The position numbers and the translations under genes are program-made. From Candidatus Saccharimonadota bacterium (GTDB lineage Bacteria; Patescibacteriota; Saccharimonadia; Saccharimonadales; Saccharimonadaceae), in the NCBI GenBank assembly GCA_017545505.1, contig JAFWNB010000001.1, positions 1 to 64,000 of the forward strand: a stretch of 64,000 nucleotides of DNA, read 5' to 3'. The notes beneath the pieces are model-generated. The model had not been told where the DNA came from and did no database searches. It saw nothing but the letters and a program-made list of their open reading frames with translations. This document shows, in pieces, positions 16,858-25,602 of this stretch (position 1 is its first letter; every line of letters begins with the position of its first letter).

Positions 16858-19788
16858 ATGGATACGAATAAAGAAGAAAAAAATCAGAACTATGAGGGGG
16901 AGATTTTTGGTTCTGATAACGTAATAAGAGTAAGAGGGGCACGACAAAATAATCTGCAAGATTTAGATGTAGATATTCCGCGAGATAAGTTGGTAATTAT
17001 TACCGGTTTGTCTGGATCAGGAAAGTCCTCTCTTGCTTTTGATACAATTTATGCAGAAGGTCAGAGGCGATATGTTGAATCTTTGTCTTCTTATGCGCGA
17101 ATGTTTTTGGGGGTGATGGATAAACCCGAAGTTGATTCGATAACTGGGTTAAGTCCTGCAATTTCAATTGATCAAAAATCCACATCGCGTAATCCTCGTT
17201 CGACGGTTGCTACGGTTACAGAGGTATATGATTATTTACGTCTATTATTTGCGCGGGTTGGAGTACCACATTGTCCGATTTGTCATAAACAAGTAAGTCG
17301 TAGGACGGTAGAAGATATTGTAAATGAAGTAATGAAATTGCCGCTTGGTTCAAAATTAATGCTTCTGGCACCTATTGTGCAATCTAAAAAAGGAGAATTT
17401 TTACATATATCCGAACAATACCTTGCAAAGGGTTTTTCTAGAGTTAGAGTCGATGGAATTATTTATGCGTTAGATGAATTTCCGGAACTAAATAAAAATG
17501 AAAGACACAGTGTCGAAATAATAGTCGATAGATTTGTATTGAATCCTGAACTAAGGGCAAGGATTTCTAGCTCAATTGAACAGGCACTTGAAATGGGGCA
17601 GGGAATAATTCAATTGCTTAAAATCAAAGATTCTTCTACAGCGATTGGAGAAAATAGAATTGCGGTTGAAAATACAGAAATATATACATATTCTCAGAGA
17701 TATGCCTGTCCGGATCACCCAGATGAATTGATCCCTGAGCTTACACCAAGACTTTTTTCTTTTAATGCGCCGGAAGGAGCTTGTCCGGTTTGTACTGGTC
17801 TTGGTTCTAGAATGGAAATTGATCCTTCGTTGGTCTTTAATAATAATTTAACTATTGCCGAGGGTGGTATTAGGCCATTTAATAGAGTGGGACAAGATTC
17901 GTGGTGGCTAAAACGTTTAATGCAAGTAGGCGTGAAACACGGGTTTAATGTTTATACACCAATTGGTGAACTTAGTGAAGATATTCGCCATTTGATACTA
18001 TATGGTACCGGTGATGAAAAATATGAAATGAAAATTATGGGGTCTGGTAGATTTGCGGATGGTACAGTATACGAGACGACTTATGAAGGCGTAATCCCTA
18101 CTCTTGAAAGAAGATATAATGATCCGAAAATTTCGGAGTTTATGAAACATGACATTGAAAGATTTATGCGAGTAAGAGAATGTCAGGAATGTCATGGTTT
18201 GCGATTAAAACCGGCGGTACTTGCGGTGACTATTCACGATTTAAATATTATGGACATGTGTAATTTAGATGTCGATGCAACGCTTGAGGTATTAAGCCAG
18301 GATTTAGGTTTTTCGGAAGAAGAAGCTGTGATTGCGGGGCCAATTTTAAAAGAAATTCGCGAACGAGTGAAATTCATGAAAGATGTAGGGCTAGGATACT
18401 TGGAACTTGGGCGAGCGGCAAATACTCTTTCTGGTGGTGAAGCGCAGAGAATTAGGTTAGCTACACAAATTGGCTCTGGTCTGCAGGGCGTTTTATATGT
18501 TTTAGACGAGCCGTCGATTGGATTACACCAGCGAGACAATGATAAGCTTATTGCTACTTTAAAGCATTTAAGAGATTTAAAAAATACAGTGTTGGTAGTA
18601 GAACACGATGAAGATACGATGCTTTCGTCGGATTATATTATTGATATTGGGCCAGGCGCTGGTAAGAATGGCGGTAAACTAGTAGCAGCTGGTACGCCAG
18701 AAGAAATAATGAATAATCCCGAATCAATTACTGGAAAGTATTTATCGGGAAAACTTACAATTCCTACACCAAAAAAACGCAGAAAGGCAAAAAGAGGACA
18801 AGAACTTGTAGTGGTGGGTGCTAGGGAAAACAATCTAAAAAATATTGATGTGCATTTTCCATTAGGTGTAATGACGGTGGTGTCTGGAGTAAGTGGTTCT
18901 GGTAAATCTACTTTAGTGAATACAATTTTAGCAAACGAATTATTAGCTAGATTAAATCGGGCGCAAACTGTTTCAGGAACACATGAAAGAATTGATGGAA
19001 TTGAAAATCTAAACAAAATAATTGTGATAGATCAGTCACCGATTGGTAGAACTCCGCGTTCCAATCCAGCAACCTATACAGGTGTTTTCACTCAGATTAG
19101 GGAATTATTCGCTTCGCAACCGGAAGCAGAAGTGAGAGGTTATAAAGCTGGACGTTTTAGTTTTAACGTAAAAGGCGGAAGATGTGAACACTGTCAGGGC
19201 GATGGGGTTAATAAAATTGAGATGCACTTTTTGCCTGATGTTTATGTAAAATGTCCTGTTTGTAAAGGAAGAAGGTACAACCAAGAAGCACTGGAAATAA
19301 AGTATAAAGGGAAGGACATATCAGAAGTTTTAGAAATGACTATTGATGAGGCGGTAGAATTTTTTGCTAATATTCCTTCAATTGCGCCTAAACTTAGAAC
19401 TATTCAAGAAGTAGGATTAGGTTATATAAAACTTGGGCAACCGGCTACGACTTTTAGTGGTGGTGAAGCACAGAGAATTAAACTTGCAACGGAACTTGCG
19501 CGAAGATCTACTGGACGTACCCTATATATTTTAGATGAGCCAACGACGGGTTTACATTCAGATGATGTAAAAAGATTATTGTCAATTTTAGGACGATTAG
19601 TTGATGGCGGAAATTCGATGATAATTATTGAACACAATTTACATGTGATAAAGTCAGCGGATTGGGTTATAGATATGGGGCCAGAAGGTGGTATGAAAGG
19701 TGGAATGGTAATTGCTGAAGGTACGCCAGAGCAGCTCGCAAAATCAGCAAAAACACCAACCGGTGAATATTTGCGAAAGGTTTTGTAG
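16858..19788 (+). CDS. uvrA: Excinuclease ABC subunit A
   Basis: A 976-residue damage-recognition ATPase of nucleotide excision repair. It has two ABC modules: the first Walker A GLSGSGKSSLAFDTIYAEGQ near residue 51 and the second GVSGSGKSTLVNTIL near 680, with signatures NTLSGGEAQRIRLA and TTFSGGEAQRIKLA and Walker B segments YVLDEPSIGL and YILDEPTTGL. The zinc-binding cysteine pairs are present (CPICHKQ; CVCTGLG-type region; CEHCQGDG with CPVCKGRR). Length is normal. The ribosome-binding site GAAGGT supports the ATG at 16858. The stop overlaps the next gene's GTG start by one base. Confidence 0.97.
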   Translation: MDTNKEEKNQNYEGEIFGSDNVIRVRGARQNNLQDLDVDIPRDKLVIITGLSGSGKSSLAFDTIYAEGQRRYVESLSSYARMFLGVMDKPEVDSITGLSPAISIDQKSTSRNPRSTVATVTEVYDYLRLLFARVGVPHCPICHKQVSRRTVEDIVNEVMKLPLGSKLMLLAPIVQSKKGEFLHISEQYLAKGFSRVRVDGIIYALDEFPELNKNERHSVEIIVDRFVLNPELRARISSSIEQALEMGQGIIQLLKIKDSSTAIGENRIAVENTEIYTYSQRYACPDHPDELIPELTPRLFSFNAPEGACPVCTGLGSRMEIDPSLVFNNNLTIAEGGIRPFNRVGQDSWWLKRLMQVGVKHGFNVYTPIGELSEDIRHLILYGTGDEKYEMKIMGSGRFADGTVYETTYEGVIPTLERRYNDPKISEFMKHDIERFMRVRECQECHGLRLKPAVLAVTIHDLNIMDMCNLDVDATLEVLSQDLGFSEEEAVIAGPILKEIRERVKFMKDVGLGYLELGRAANTLSGGEAQRIRLATQIGSGLQGVLYVLDEPSIGLHQRDNDKLIATLKHLRDLKNTVLVVEHDEDTMLSSDYIIDIGPGAGKNGGKLVAAGTPEEIMNNPESITGKYLSGKLTIPTPKKRRKAKRGQELVVVGARENNLKNIDVHFPLGVMTVVSGVSGSGKSTLVNTILANELLARLNRAQTVSGTHERIDGIENLNKIIVIDQSPIGRTPRSNPATYTGVFTQIRELFASQPEAEVRGYKAGRFSFNVKGGRCEHCQGDGVNKIEMHFLPDVYVKCPVCKGRRYNQEALEIKYKGKDISEVLEMTIDEAVEFFANIPSIAPKLRTIQEVGLGYIKLGQPATTFSGGEAQRIKLATELARRSTGRTLYILDEPTTGLHSDDVKRLLSILGRLVDGGNSMIIIEHNLHVIKSADWVIDMGPEGGMKGGMVIAEGTPEQLAKSAKTPTGEYLRKVL

Positions 19789-20345
19789 TGGCTTGGAAAA
19801 ACGACCAGGTAAATGAAAGAGAAACAGCAAGGATTTTGGGGTTGGCACAAGAATGTTTAACGAACGTCGAAGGTGATTTTACGGAATTTGGTTGTTACAG
19901 GGGCGATACTTCACTTTTGTTAGCGGATTTAATTAAAAAATCTTCGAGAAAACTATGGCTTTATGATTCTTTTGAAGGTTTACCTAAAAAAAGAAAAGAG
20001 GATGAATCGGTATTAGGTGAAAATTTTAAGGAAAAAGAACTATTTGTGACTAAAAGAGAAGTAAAAGAAAGATTTTTAAGAGCTGGGATACCTGTGCCTA
20101 TCATCAAAAAAGCTTGGTTTTGTGATTTACGAGAGGATGATTTGCCGGATAAAATCGCTTTTTCATTCATTGATGGTGATTTTTATGAATCTATCAGGGA
20201 TGCTTTGAAATTGGTAGAACCAAAAATGAGTAACGGCGGCGTGATTGTGGTACATGATTATTCAAATCCGGCTTTACCCGGAGTAAAAAAAGCGGTAGAT
20301 GAATGGATAAAATCTAAAAACGATTATAGGGTAATCTTGCTATAA
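19788..20345 (+). CDS. TylF/MycF-type SAM-dependent methyltransferase
   Basis: A 185-residue protein read from a GTG that shares its first G with the uvrA stop (TAGTG). GDFTEFGCYRGDTSLLLADLI is the SAM-binding loop of TylF/macrocin O-methyltransferase-like enzymes (PF05711), LWLYDSFEGLP follows as in that family, and FSFIDGDFYESIRDALKLVEPKMSNGGVIVVHDY holds the metal-binding acidic residues. It is shorter than the roughly 250-residue MycF-type enzymes, lacking N-terminal extensions. In glycan-rich bacteria such enzymes often methylate sugars; the substrate here is unknown. Confidence 0.8.
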   Translation: MAWKNDQVNERETARILGLAQECLTNVEGDFTEFGCYRGDTSLLLADLIKKSSRKLWLYDSFEGLPKKRKEDESVLGENFKEKELFVTKREVKERFLRAGIPVPIIKKAWFCDLREDDLPDKIAFSFIDGDFYESIRDALKLVEPKMSNGGVIVVHDYSNPALPGVKKAVDEWIKSKNDYRVILL

Positions 20346-20356
20346 AAACTGTATGC

Positions 20357-20374
20357 TATAATGGTGAAAAGGAG
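20357..20374 (+). promoter_or_regulatory. ackA promoter and ribosome-binding site
   Basis: TGCTATAAT (box 20357-20362) is followed by AAAGGAG (20368-20374), 4 bases before the ATG at 20379. The box contains an in-frame ATG at 20361 that cannot be translated from this promoter, which decides the downstream start. Confidence 0.65.
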
Positions 20375-20378
20375 TAAA

Positions 20379-21575
20379 ATGACAAATATTACGAAGATTT
20401 TTTTAGTATTAAACTCTGGTTCTTCTAGTGAGAAGTTTTCACTTTATGAAGGAGAAGACGAGGTTTGTTCTCTTTATTTTGAAGGTATAGAAAAAAATGG
20501 CAAGAAGGAATTTATTTGTACTATTACAAGAGCGGATGGTTCTGAGGAAAAATTAGATAAAAAATGGGATTCATTAAGCGAAGCATTTAAAGAAGCAAAG
20601 GATATTTTTGAAAAGGAAGGATTCATCAACGAAGCACATCCACTAGATGGTATTTTGGTACGCACTCCGGCGGCAGGGAAATATTTTACTAAGCATCATA
20701 TTGTAGATCAAGAAACATTTGATGAGCTAGAGAAGGCTAAGCTCACTTATCCATTACATGTTCCTGGTGCAATTAGGGGGTTAAAAAACGCTCAAGAGGC
20801 ATTTCCTAATATTCCAGTAATTGCGATGAGCGATTCGGAATCTTTGACTCGTAAATCTCGTAAAGATAATATATATGCTTTGCCAAAAGAAATAATAGAT
20901 GAATATGAATTAGCTAGATATGGAGCACATGGTTCTTCGTATGGTTTTATAATTGATAAAGTCAAAGAGTTAGGAATTTTGGAAAAAAAGATGGTGGTTT
21001 GTCATTTAGGGTCCGGTTGCTCTATAACTGGTTTTATTGATGGTGAGCCAGCATATACGTCTATGGGTGAAACGCCACTTGAGGGGTTAATGTCGTCGAC
21101 AAGAGCCGGCTCGGTAGATCCGGCGATCGGGGCAATACTTGGGGAAAAACTAGGTGCTGATGAGGCGATTAAACTAATGATTAAGGATTCTGGTCTTTTA
21201 GCACTAGCTGGATCTTCGGATATGCGCGAAATAATCGCGAGGACTGAGGAGGATGATGAAAATGCGGCAATTGCATATAATATGTTTGTAGATGGAGTTG
21301 CTGGTAAAATAGGTGAATACGCGGCGAAAATGGGCGGGATAGATGCGATTGTATTTACAGCAACTATTGGTGAACGATCTTTTCCTGTGAGAAATTCAAT
21401 AATTTCTAAATTAGAGTTTATGGGCTTTAAGATAAAAAATGATGCCGTAATTGACAAATCTAAGGGTTATGCAAATATTGCCGAAGATGATTCCAAGCCT
21501 ATTTATGTAATTCCGACCAATGAGGCCGCTTATATGATAAAGAAGGCTTCCGAGCTTCTTGATAATGAGGAATAG
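20379..21575 (+). CDS. ackA: Acetate kinase
   Basis: A 398-residue ASKHA-fold kinase interconverting acetyl phosphate plus ADP with acetate plus ATP. FLVLNSGSSSEKFSLY is the N-terminal phosphate loop, ARYGAHGSSYGFI the His loop, VCHLGSGCSITGF the second phosphate loop, and STRAGSVDPAIGA the catalytic Arg/Asp region; IGEYAAKMGGIDAIVFTATIGE is the adenosine motif. In a host-dependent fermenter it would yield ATP together with the phosphotransacetylase encoded at 50067-50813. Start chosen at the ATG behind AAAGGAG; a start at 20361 lies inside the -10 box. Confidence 0.93.
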   Translation: MTNITKIFLVLNSGSSSEKFSLYEGEDEVCSLYFEGIEKNGKKEFICTITRADGSEEKLDKKWDSLSEAFKEAKDIFEKEGFINEAHPLDGILVRTPAAGKYFTKHHIVDQETFDELEKAKLTYPLHVPGAIRGLKNAQEAFPNIPVIAMSDSESLTRKSRKDNIYALPKEIIDEYELARYGAHGSSYGFIIDKVKELGILEKKMVVCHLGSGCSITGFIDGEPAYTSMGETPLEGLMSSTRAGSVDPAIGAILGEKLGADEAIKLMIKDSGLLALAGSSDMREIIARTEEDDENAAIAYNMFVDGVAGKIGEYAAKMGGIDAIVFTATIGERSFPVRNSIISKLEFMGFKIKNDAVIDKSKGYANIAEDDSKPIYVIPTNEAAYMIKKASELLDNEE

Positions 21576-21620
21576 TTTAAAAATCAGATTAAAATGATTG
21601 GTGGGTTGTCTGAAAGAAAA

Positions 21621-22160
21621 ATGAAAAACAGACGTTTTCGTCAGACTGAGGAAAAGATTTTTGATGTTTATTTTGGGACAAAAGAAGATTTGAGAATGAA
21701 GGAGCTTGCTAGAAGGGTTGGTATTTCTAGGGCTACTTTATATCGGCATCACTGTGCTATAAGTAAAATTTTGCCAGATTACGAACATTATATTTATAAA
21801 AAATTTTTGAAATATGTAAAATGTTTTGATTATGAAAAGAATTTAAATATTCGATTGTTCTATTATCGGATGCTTAGTTTTATGCTTTCTTATAAAAAAG
21901 AGTTTATGGTTTTGCTTTCGAGAGGGGAAACGAAAACCATAAAAAAGATGATTGAGGTCACTAGAGATTTAGTGTCCTTAAAATATAATTTGCCAAAAAA
22001 CTCAGAGATTATAATAGATATATATAGTAGTGAGATATTAAGCGTGATTGAAGAGTGGGGACGGAGAGGTTTTTTGGAAGAAGATATAGATAAAACGATA
22101 GTTAATATCATATATTTATCTCGAACGGCCAGAACTAGATTATTGCCGTTAGTTAATTAG
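21621..22160 (+). CDS. TetR-like transcriptional regulator
   Basis: A 179-residue protein. RFRQTEEKIFDVYFGTKEDLRMKELARRVGISRATLYRHH (residues 4 to about 43) is a TetR-type helix-turn-helix, with the recognition helix GISRATLYRHH. The rest is helical with no recognisable ligand pocket. An in-frame ATG at 21594 would add nine residues; neither start has a strong ribosome-binding site. It ends right at the CIRCE operator of groES, so it could be read as the repressor of the chaperonin, but it is not HrcA: it is about half HrcA's length and has a different DNA-binding domain. Targets are unknown. Confidence 0.72.
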   Translation: MKNRRFRQTEEKIFDVYFGTKEDLRMKELARRVGISRATLYRHHCAISKILPDYEHYIYKKFLKYVKCFDYEKNLNIRLFYYRMLSFMLSYKKEFMVLLSRGETKTIKKMIEVTRDLVSLKYNLPKNSEIIIDIYSSEILSVIEEWGRRGFLEEDIDKTIVNIIYLSRTARTRLLPLVN

Positions 22161-22183
22161 CACTCTATGCTTTACAGTGCTAA
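22157..22183 (+). promoter_or_regulatory. CIRCE operator of groESL
   Basis: TTAGCACTC, a 9-base spacer and CAGTGCTAA: the CIRCE inverted repeat with a single mismatch from the consensus right arm GAGTGCTAA. It covers the -35 region of the groES promoter, the right position for repression by HrcA. The left arm includes the last bases of the upstream regulator gene. Confidence 0.93.
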
Positions 22184-22214
22184 TTTTTGTGCTATAATTA
22201 GGGCAGAAAAGGAG
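22171..22214 (+). promoter_or_regulatory. groES promoter and ribosome-binding site
   Basis: TTTACA (22171-22176), a 16-base spacer and TGCTATAAT (box 22193-22198). AAGGAG (22209-22214) lies 8 bases before the groES ATG. The -35 is buried in CIRCE. Confidence 0.75.
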
Positions 22215-22222
22215 TTAATAAT

Positions 22223-22477
22223 ATGGCATTAAAACCATTAAAAGACAGAGTAGTGGCTGTGGTTGAAAAGCCACTAGAAAAAACTAAGTCTGGGATTTTA
22301 CTTGGTGAAGCAAAAGAAAAACCAGCATATGCTGTTGTGGAATCGGTAGGCCCAGAGGTAAAAGATGTAAAAAAAGGTAAAAAGATAGTTTACAAGGAGT
22401 ATTCTACGACTGAAATAAAGATTGATAACAAAGACTATATTATCTTAAAAGAAGAAGATATCTTAGCTACTTTATAA
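22223..22477 (+). CDS. groES: Co-chaperonin GroES
   Basis: An 84-residue lid protein for GroEL, slightly shorter than the usual 94-97. LKPLKDRVVAVVEKPLEKTKSGILL opens as in all GroES, with a shortened mobile loop; VVESVGPEVKDVKKGKKIVYKEYSTTEIKIDNKDYIILKEEDILATL closes with the expected order of strands. It is transcribed with groEL, 31 bases downstream, under CIRCE. Confidence 0.95.
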   Translation: MALKPLKDRVVAVVEKPLEKTKSGILLGEAKEKPAYAVVESVGPEVKDVKKGKKIVYKEYSTTEIKIDNKDYIILKEEDILATL

Positions 22478-22508
22478 GATTTATTGTTTTGATTAACAAG
22501 GAGATAAA

Positions 22509-24122
22509 ATGGCAAAAAAAATTTTTTATGAAACAGAGGCACGCGAAAAAGTGCTTTCTGGCGCAAAACAACTATATGATGCCGTGAAGGTAACTTTTGG
22601 TCCTAAGGGCAAAAATGTAATTATTGAAAAAGAATATGGTGCGCCTGTGATTACTCATGATGGTGTGACTGTAGCTGAAGCTGTAGAACTACCTAATAAA
22701 GATGAGGCTTTAGGTGAGGCAGTTGGTGCAAAACTGATTAAGACAGCTGCCCAAAAATTAAACAAGGCAGCAGGTGATGGTACCACTACTGTAACAGTGT
22801 TGACTTATAATATATTGAATGAAGCAAATAAGCTAATTGCAGCCGGTGTTAATCCGATGGAACTTAGAACTGGGATCGAAAAAGCTGGAGCAAAAATTGT
22901 ATCAGAAATTGATAAAGTCGCTGAAAAAATAGATGGTGATTCTGATAAAGTTTCTGAAGTCGCTACTATCTCAGCGGGTGATGCTGAAATAGGTAAACTA
23001 ATCGCTGAAGTGATAGCCAAAATTGGCAAAGATGGCGTGGTGACCGTGGAGGCAGGCCAAGGTCTTGAAATGGAAGAGGAAATCGTAGAAGGTTTTAGCT
23101 ATGATAAGGGCTATTCTTCTCCTTTCTTTGTGACGGACGTCAATAGACAAGAAGCGGTTTTTGAAAAACCATTGGTTTTAATTACCGAGCAAAAGATTTC
23201 TGCAGCGTCTGATATTTTGCCACTTCTTGAAAAATGCGCACAGGCTGGAAAAAAGGATTTAGTGATAATTGCTGAGGAAGTTGAAGGTGAGGCTTTATCA
23301 CTTTTGGTACTAAATAAATTAAAAGGAGTCTTTAATTCACTAGTTCTTAAAGCGCCTTCTTTTGGTGACAGACGAAAAGAAATTATGGAGGATATAGCAA
23401 TTCTTACGGATGCGACTGTTGTATCGGCTGACAAAGGGCTTAAGTTAGAAGAAGTTGGATTTGAGGTCTTAGGGTCGGCGGCAAAAGTAATTGCTACGAA
23501 AGATGAGACGACAATTATTAAAGGAGCAGGAGATAGTAAGGTTGTAGCTGAGAGAATTAAACTTATTAATACACAAGCCAAAATGGCAAAATCGGATTAT
23601 GAGAGGGAAGAATTAGAAAAGCGTGCTGCGGCCCTTTCTGGCAAGGTAGCTGTTATAAAAGTAGGTGGTGCGACGGAGACCGAAATTGATGAAAAGAAAT
23701 TTAGAGTTGACGACGCGGTGGCTGCGACAAAGGCGGCACTTGCTGAAGGCATTGTCGCCGGAGGCGGTATTACGTTAGTGAATCTGGCTGAAATTTTGCC
23801 TGATACTGATAAGGGCGCAAGAATTGTTAAAAATGCACTCAAGACACCATTTATTCACATTATGGAGAATGCTGGATTAAATGCACAGGCGCTACTGGCT
23901 GAAGTTGAAGAAGCAAAAACAGGTTTTGGCATAAATGTAATGACGCCGGATAAAGGATTAGTGGATATGAAAAAAGTTGGCGTTATTGATCCGGCAAAAG
24001 TAACGAAAGAAGCGGTAAAAAACGCTACATCAATTGCGGCGACGGCTATTACAATGGGCGCATTAATTTGTGAAATACCGGAGGAAAAACCGGCTGCTCC
24101 TGATATGGGCGGAATGTATTAA
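22509..24122 (+). CDS. groEL: Chaperonin GroEL
   Basis: A 537-residue 60-kDa chaperonin. VTFGPKGKNVIIEKEYGAPVITHDGVTVAEAVEL and GDGTTTVTVLTYNIL are the ATP-binding segments (with the Asp of GDGTT), VEGFSYDKGYSSPFFVT lies in the apical domain, and VAGGGITLVN in the equatorial domain. It ends in PDMGGMY, a short form of the flexible Gly-Met tail. AACAAGGAG provides the ribosome-binding site. A strong terminator follows at once. Confidence 0.98.
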   Translation: MAKKIFYETEAREKVLSGAKQLYDAVKVTFGPKGKNVIIEKEYGAPVITHDGVTVAEAVELPNKDEALGEAVGAKLIKTAAQKLNKAAGDGTTTVTVLTYNILNEANKLIAAGVNPMELRTGIEKAGAKIVSEIDKVAEKIDGDSDKVSEVATISAGDAEIGKLIAEVIAKIGKDGVVTVEAGQGLEMEEEIVEGFSYDKGYSSPFFVTDVNRQEAVFEKPLVLITEQKISAASDILPLLEKCAQAGKKDLVIIAEEVEGEALSLLVLNKLKGVFNSLVLKAPSFGDRRKEIMEDIAILTDATVVSADKGLKLEEVGFEVLGSAAKVIATKDETTIIKGAGDSKVVAERIKLINTQAKMAKSDYEREELEKRAAALSGKVAVIKVGGATETEIDEKKFRVDDAVAATKAALAEGIVAGGGITLVNLAEILPDTDKGARIVKNALKTPFIHIMENAGLNAQALLAEVEEAKTGFGINVMTPDKGLVDMKKVGVIDPAKVTKEAVKNATSIAATAITMGALICEIPEEKPAAPDMGGMY

Positions 24123-24152
24123 AAAATAGCCCCTTATGGGGCTATTTTTTTT
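24123..24152 (+). terminator. Rho-independent terminator of groESL
   Basis: AATAGCCCC, loop TTAT, then GGGGCTATT running into eight T residues. The A-tract on the left makes it usable also for the convergent minus-strand gene ending at 24162. Confidence 0.92.
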
Positions 24153-24161
24153 GGAGGTAGG

Positions 24162-24746
24162 TTACATTTTGTCTATAGACTCTACGAGGTAGAGAAGGGC
24201 ATTTGCGCGCTCAGTTTCATCAGGAATTTCACGAGCGGCGTGATAGGCTGGCTCTAATATCGTGTAGTCTTTTAGATCTTCAAAGATATCACGGTAGATT
24301 TTGAACTTTTGCGAGGCGTCCATATTTATTTTGTCTAATAGAGGTACTAGGTCGCGAAGGGCAGCCTTTTTGACTTCGTTTGTGCTCAACGATTGGGGAA
24401 TTGGTTCGATATCTTGTTTTTCCATAGTAGGGATAGGTTCTGGAGTTGACTCTATAGTTGGGGTTGGTTCAGGCGGCATCGGGACAGAATCTGGCATTTC
24501 GAGATTGTTGAGGGCGGGAATATTTGCAGATTCTAATGGGGCAATTGGTTCGGCGCCTGGTTCTACCACGGCGACTTTTGGTTCTGGGAAAGGACCAATT
24601 GGCTCACCTAATTCGCCGGTATCTCCTTCTGGTACTGATGATGGTGCTGCTACTGGGTCTGAAAAAACAGGATCTACACTAGTAGTATTGGTTATATCAT
24701 CGATTGCTTTTTGTAGATCATTATCTACGGTTTGATTTTGGTCCAT
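24162..24746 (-). CDS. Conserved-looking hypothetical protein with a proline-rich linker
   Basis: A 194-residue soluble protein. Residues 1-25 are acidic and helical; about 26-120 are rich in Pro, Glu, Val and Ala with no regular fold; 125-194 form a compact helical domain (EVKKAALRDLVPLLDKINMDASQKF, then LEPAYHAAREIPDETERANALLYLVESIDKM). I do not recognise a named family. The start is the ATG at 24746 behind AAAGGTGGG; a GTG three codons earlier lies within that ribosome-binding site. A TATAAT box is at 24765-24770 on the minus strand. The linker-plus-domain form suggests an adaptor, but that is only a guess. Confidence 0.7.
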   Translation of the reverse strand: MDQNQTVDNDLQKAIDDITNTTSVDPVFSDPVAAPSSVPEGDTGELGEPIGPFPEPKVAVVEPGAEPIAPLESANIPALNNLEMPDSVPMPPEPTPTIESTPEPIPTMEKQDIEPIPQSLSTNEVKKAALRDLVPLLDKINMDASQKFKIYRDIFEDLKDYTILEPAYHAAREIPDETERANALLYLVESIDKM

Positions 24747-24796
24747 TTTGCCCACCTTTACATTATTATACTTATACTTATTTTATCACAGGTATT

Positions 24797-25264
24797 TTAA
24801 ATCCGCAAGAAATTTACGATTTTATCAATAAAATCTAGTTTGACTTCTTCCATAGGGAGTCTAGCTCCTAGGGCATCAACTATAGCTTCACCATTGTTGC
24901 CAGGGAAATACACTTTGACGCTGAAACTGAAGCGTTTTTTAGGGATTAGAACAGCTGAATAATTGGTTTCTTCTTTTAAGATGCCGAATGCGCGGTAATC
25001 TTCGAATTTGTATAGTTTGTCGCCTTCTAGGAGGCCGTCTTTATTTAATGAATAGGATATTTTGCGAGGAGGGCGAAAATTAGAAGTAAGTATGGCGATG
25101 ACGCTGAGGATAATTAATGCTAGGAATGTCCACCAGTTTAGAAATACAGCTAAAACAGACAGTGCGATGCCAACTGCGAATAAGCCAACATACCACCATG
25201 CGTTACGGTTGCGAACGATATACTCTTCGGCTTGCCAAGAGATGTCTTTATTAACCTTTGCCAT
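24797..25264 (-). CDS. Small membrane protein with two helices and a PH-like C-terminal domain, unrecognised
   Basis: A 155-residue protein. Two hydrophobic helices (about residues 24-42 and 46-62) are preceded by SWQAEEYIVRNRNAWWYVGL, which carries aromatic residues at the membrane edge. The last 90 residues are a strand-rich cytoplasmic domain (KISYSLNKDGLLEGDKLYKFEDYRAFGI, then FSVKVYFPGNNGEAIVDALGARLPMEE), reminiscent of bacterial PH-like domains; that similarity is weak. A TGCTACAAT box ends 6 bases before the ATG, so the message is probably leaderless. Function unknown. Confidence 0.72.
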   Translation of the reverse strand: MAKVNKDISWQAEEYIVRNRNAWWYVGLFAVGIALSVLAVFLNWWTFLALIILSVIAILTSNFRPPRKISYSLNKDGLLEGDKLYKFEDYRAFGILKEETNYSAVLIPKKRFSFSVKVYFPGNNGEAIVDALGARLPMEEVKLDFIDKIVNFLRI

Positions 25265-25282
25265 AAGTTTATTGTAGCATAA

Positions 25283-25312
25283 TTTACAAAAAATAGTTAA
25301 ATATGATAGAAT
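25283..25312 (+). promoter_or_regulatory. tRNA-Ser promoter
   Basis: TTTACA (25283-25288), an 18-base spacer and TAGAAT (25307-25312), about 9 bases before the tRNA 5' end. Confidence 0.5.
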
Positions 25313-25321
25313 TAGAGTACT

Positions 25322-25414
25322 GGAGGGTTACCCAAGTGGCTGAAGGGGACGGTTTGCTAAATCGTTAGTCTGGAGTGATCTGGAGCGGGAGTTCGAATCT
25401 CCCACCCTCCGCCA
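25322..25414 (+). tRNA. tRNA-Ser (GCT)
   Basis: A class II tRNA of 93 bases with an encoded CCA. The acceptor GGAGGGT pairs with ACCCTCC; the anticodon stem ACGGT/ATCGT closes a TTGCTAA loop with anticodon GCT; a long variable arm and the T-arm GGGAG-TTCGAAT-CTCCC follow. It reads AGC and AGT serine codons. Its 3' end is repeated downstream (separate entry). Confidence 0.97.
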
Positions 25415-25567
25415 TGCGTCTAACGACGCATCATCAAAAAGCGAGATTCGTTCTCGCTTTGCTCGTATCGAATCTCCCACCCTCCGCCATGCGTCTAACG
25501 ATGCATCATCAAAAGCGAGATTCTAGGAACCTCGCTGGCACTCGGTACGAATCTCCAGCCTCCGCCA
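25393..25567 (+). repeat. Direct repeats of the tRNA-Ser 3' end
   Basis: The T-arm and acceptor 3' strand of the tRNA plus about 35 flanking bases (25393-25449) recur at 25468-25523, differing by one C-to-T change and one fewer A in a run. A shorter decayed third copy, ending in CCA, is at 25548-25567. The unit starts recur every 75-80 bases. Each unit contains a small hairpin after CCA (TGCGTC-TAAC-GACGCA; the second copy has a change that keeps a G-T pair) and the string GAGATTC, which can pair with GAATCTC of the next copy. Few copies and no spacers of constant size, so not a CRISPR. Confidence 0.85.
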
Positions 25568-25602
25568 TAGACAAAATATCTGAGATGTGATATAATTGAT
25601 TT

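Noticed and set aside
21594-22160. HrcA repressor next to the groES CIRCE
   Set aside because: The protein has a TetR-type helix-turn-helix and is about half the size of HrcA.
25393-25567. Possible CRISPR array
   Set aside because: Only two good copies and one decayed copy, the repeat is the tRNA 3' end, spacers are not constant, and no cas genes are seen.
25375-25590. Open frame across the tRNA-Ser 3' end and its repeats
   Set aside because: It begins inside the tRNA and its amino-acid repeats merely translate the duplicated tRNA ends.
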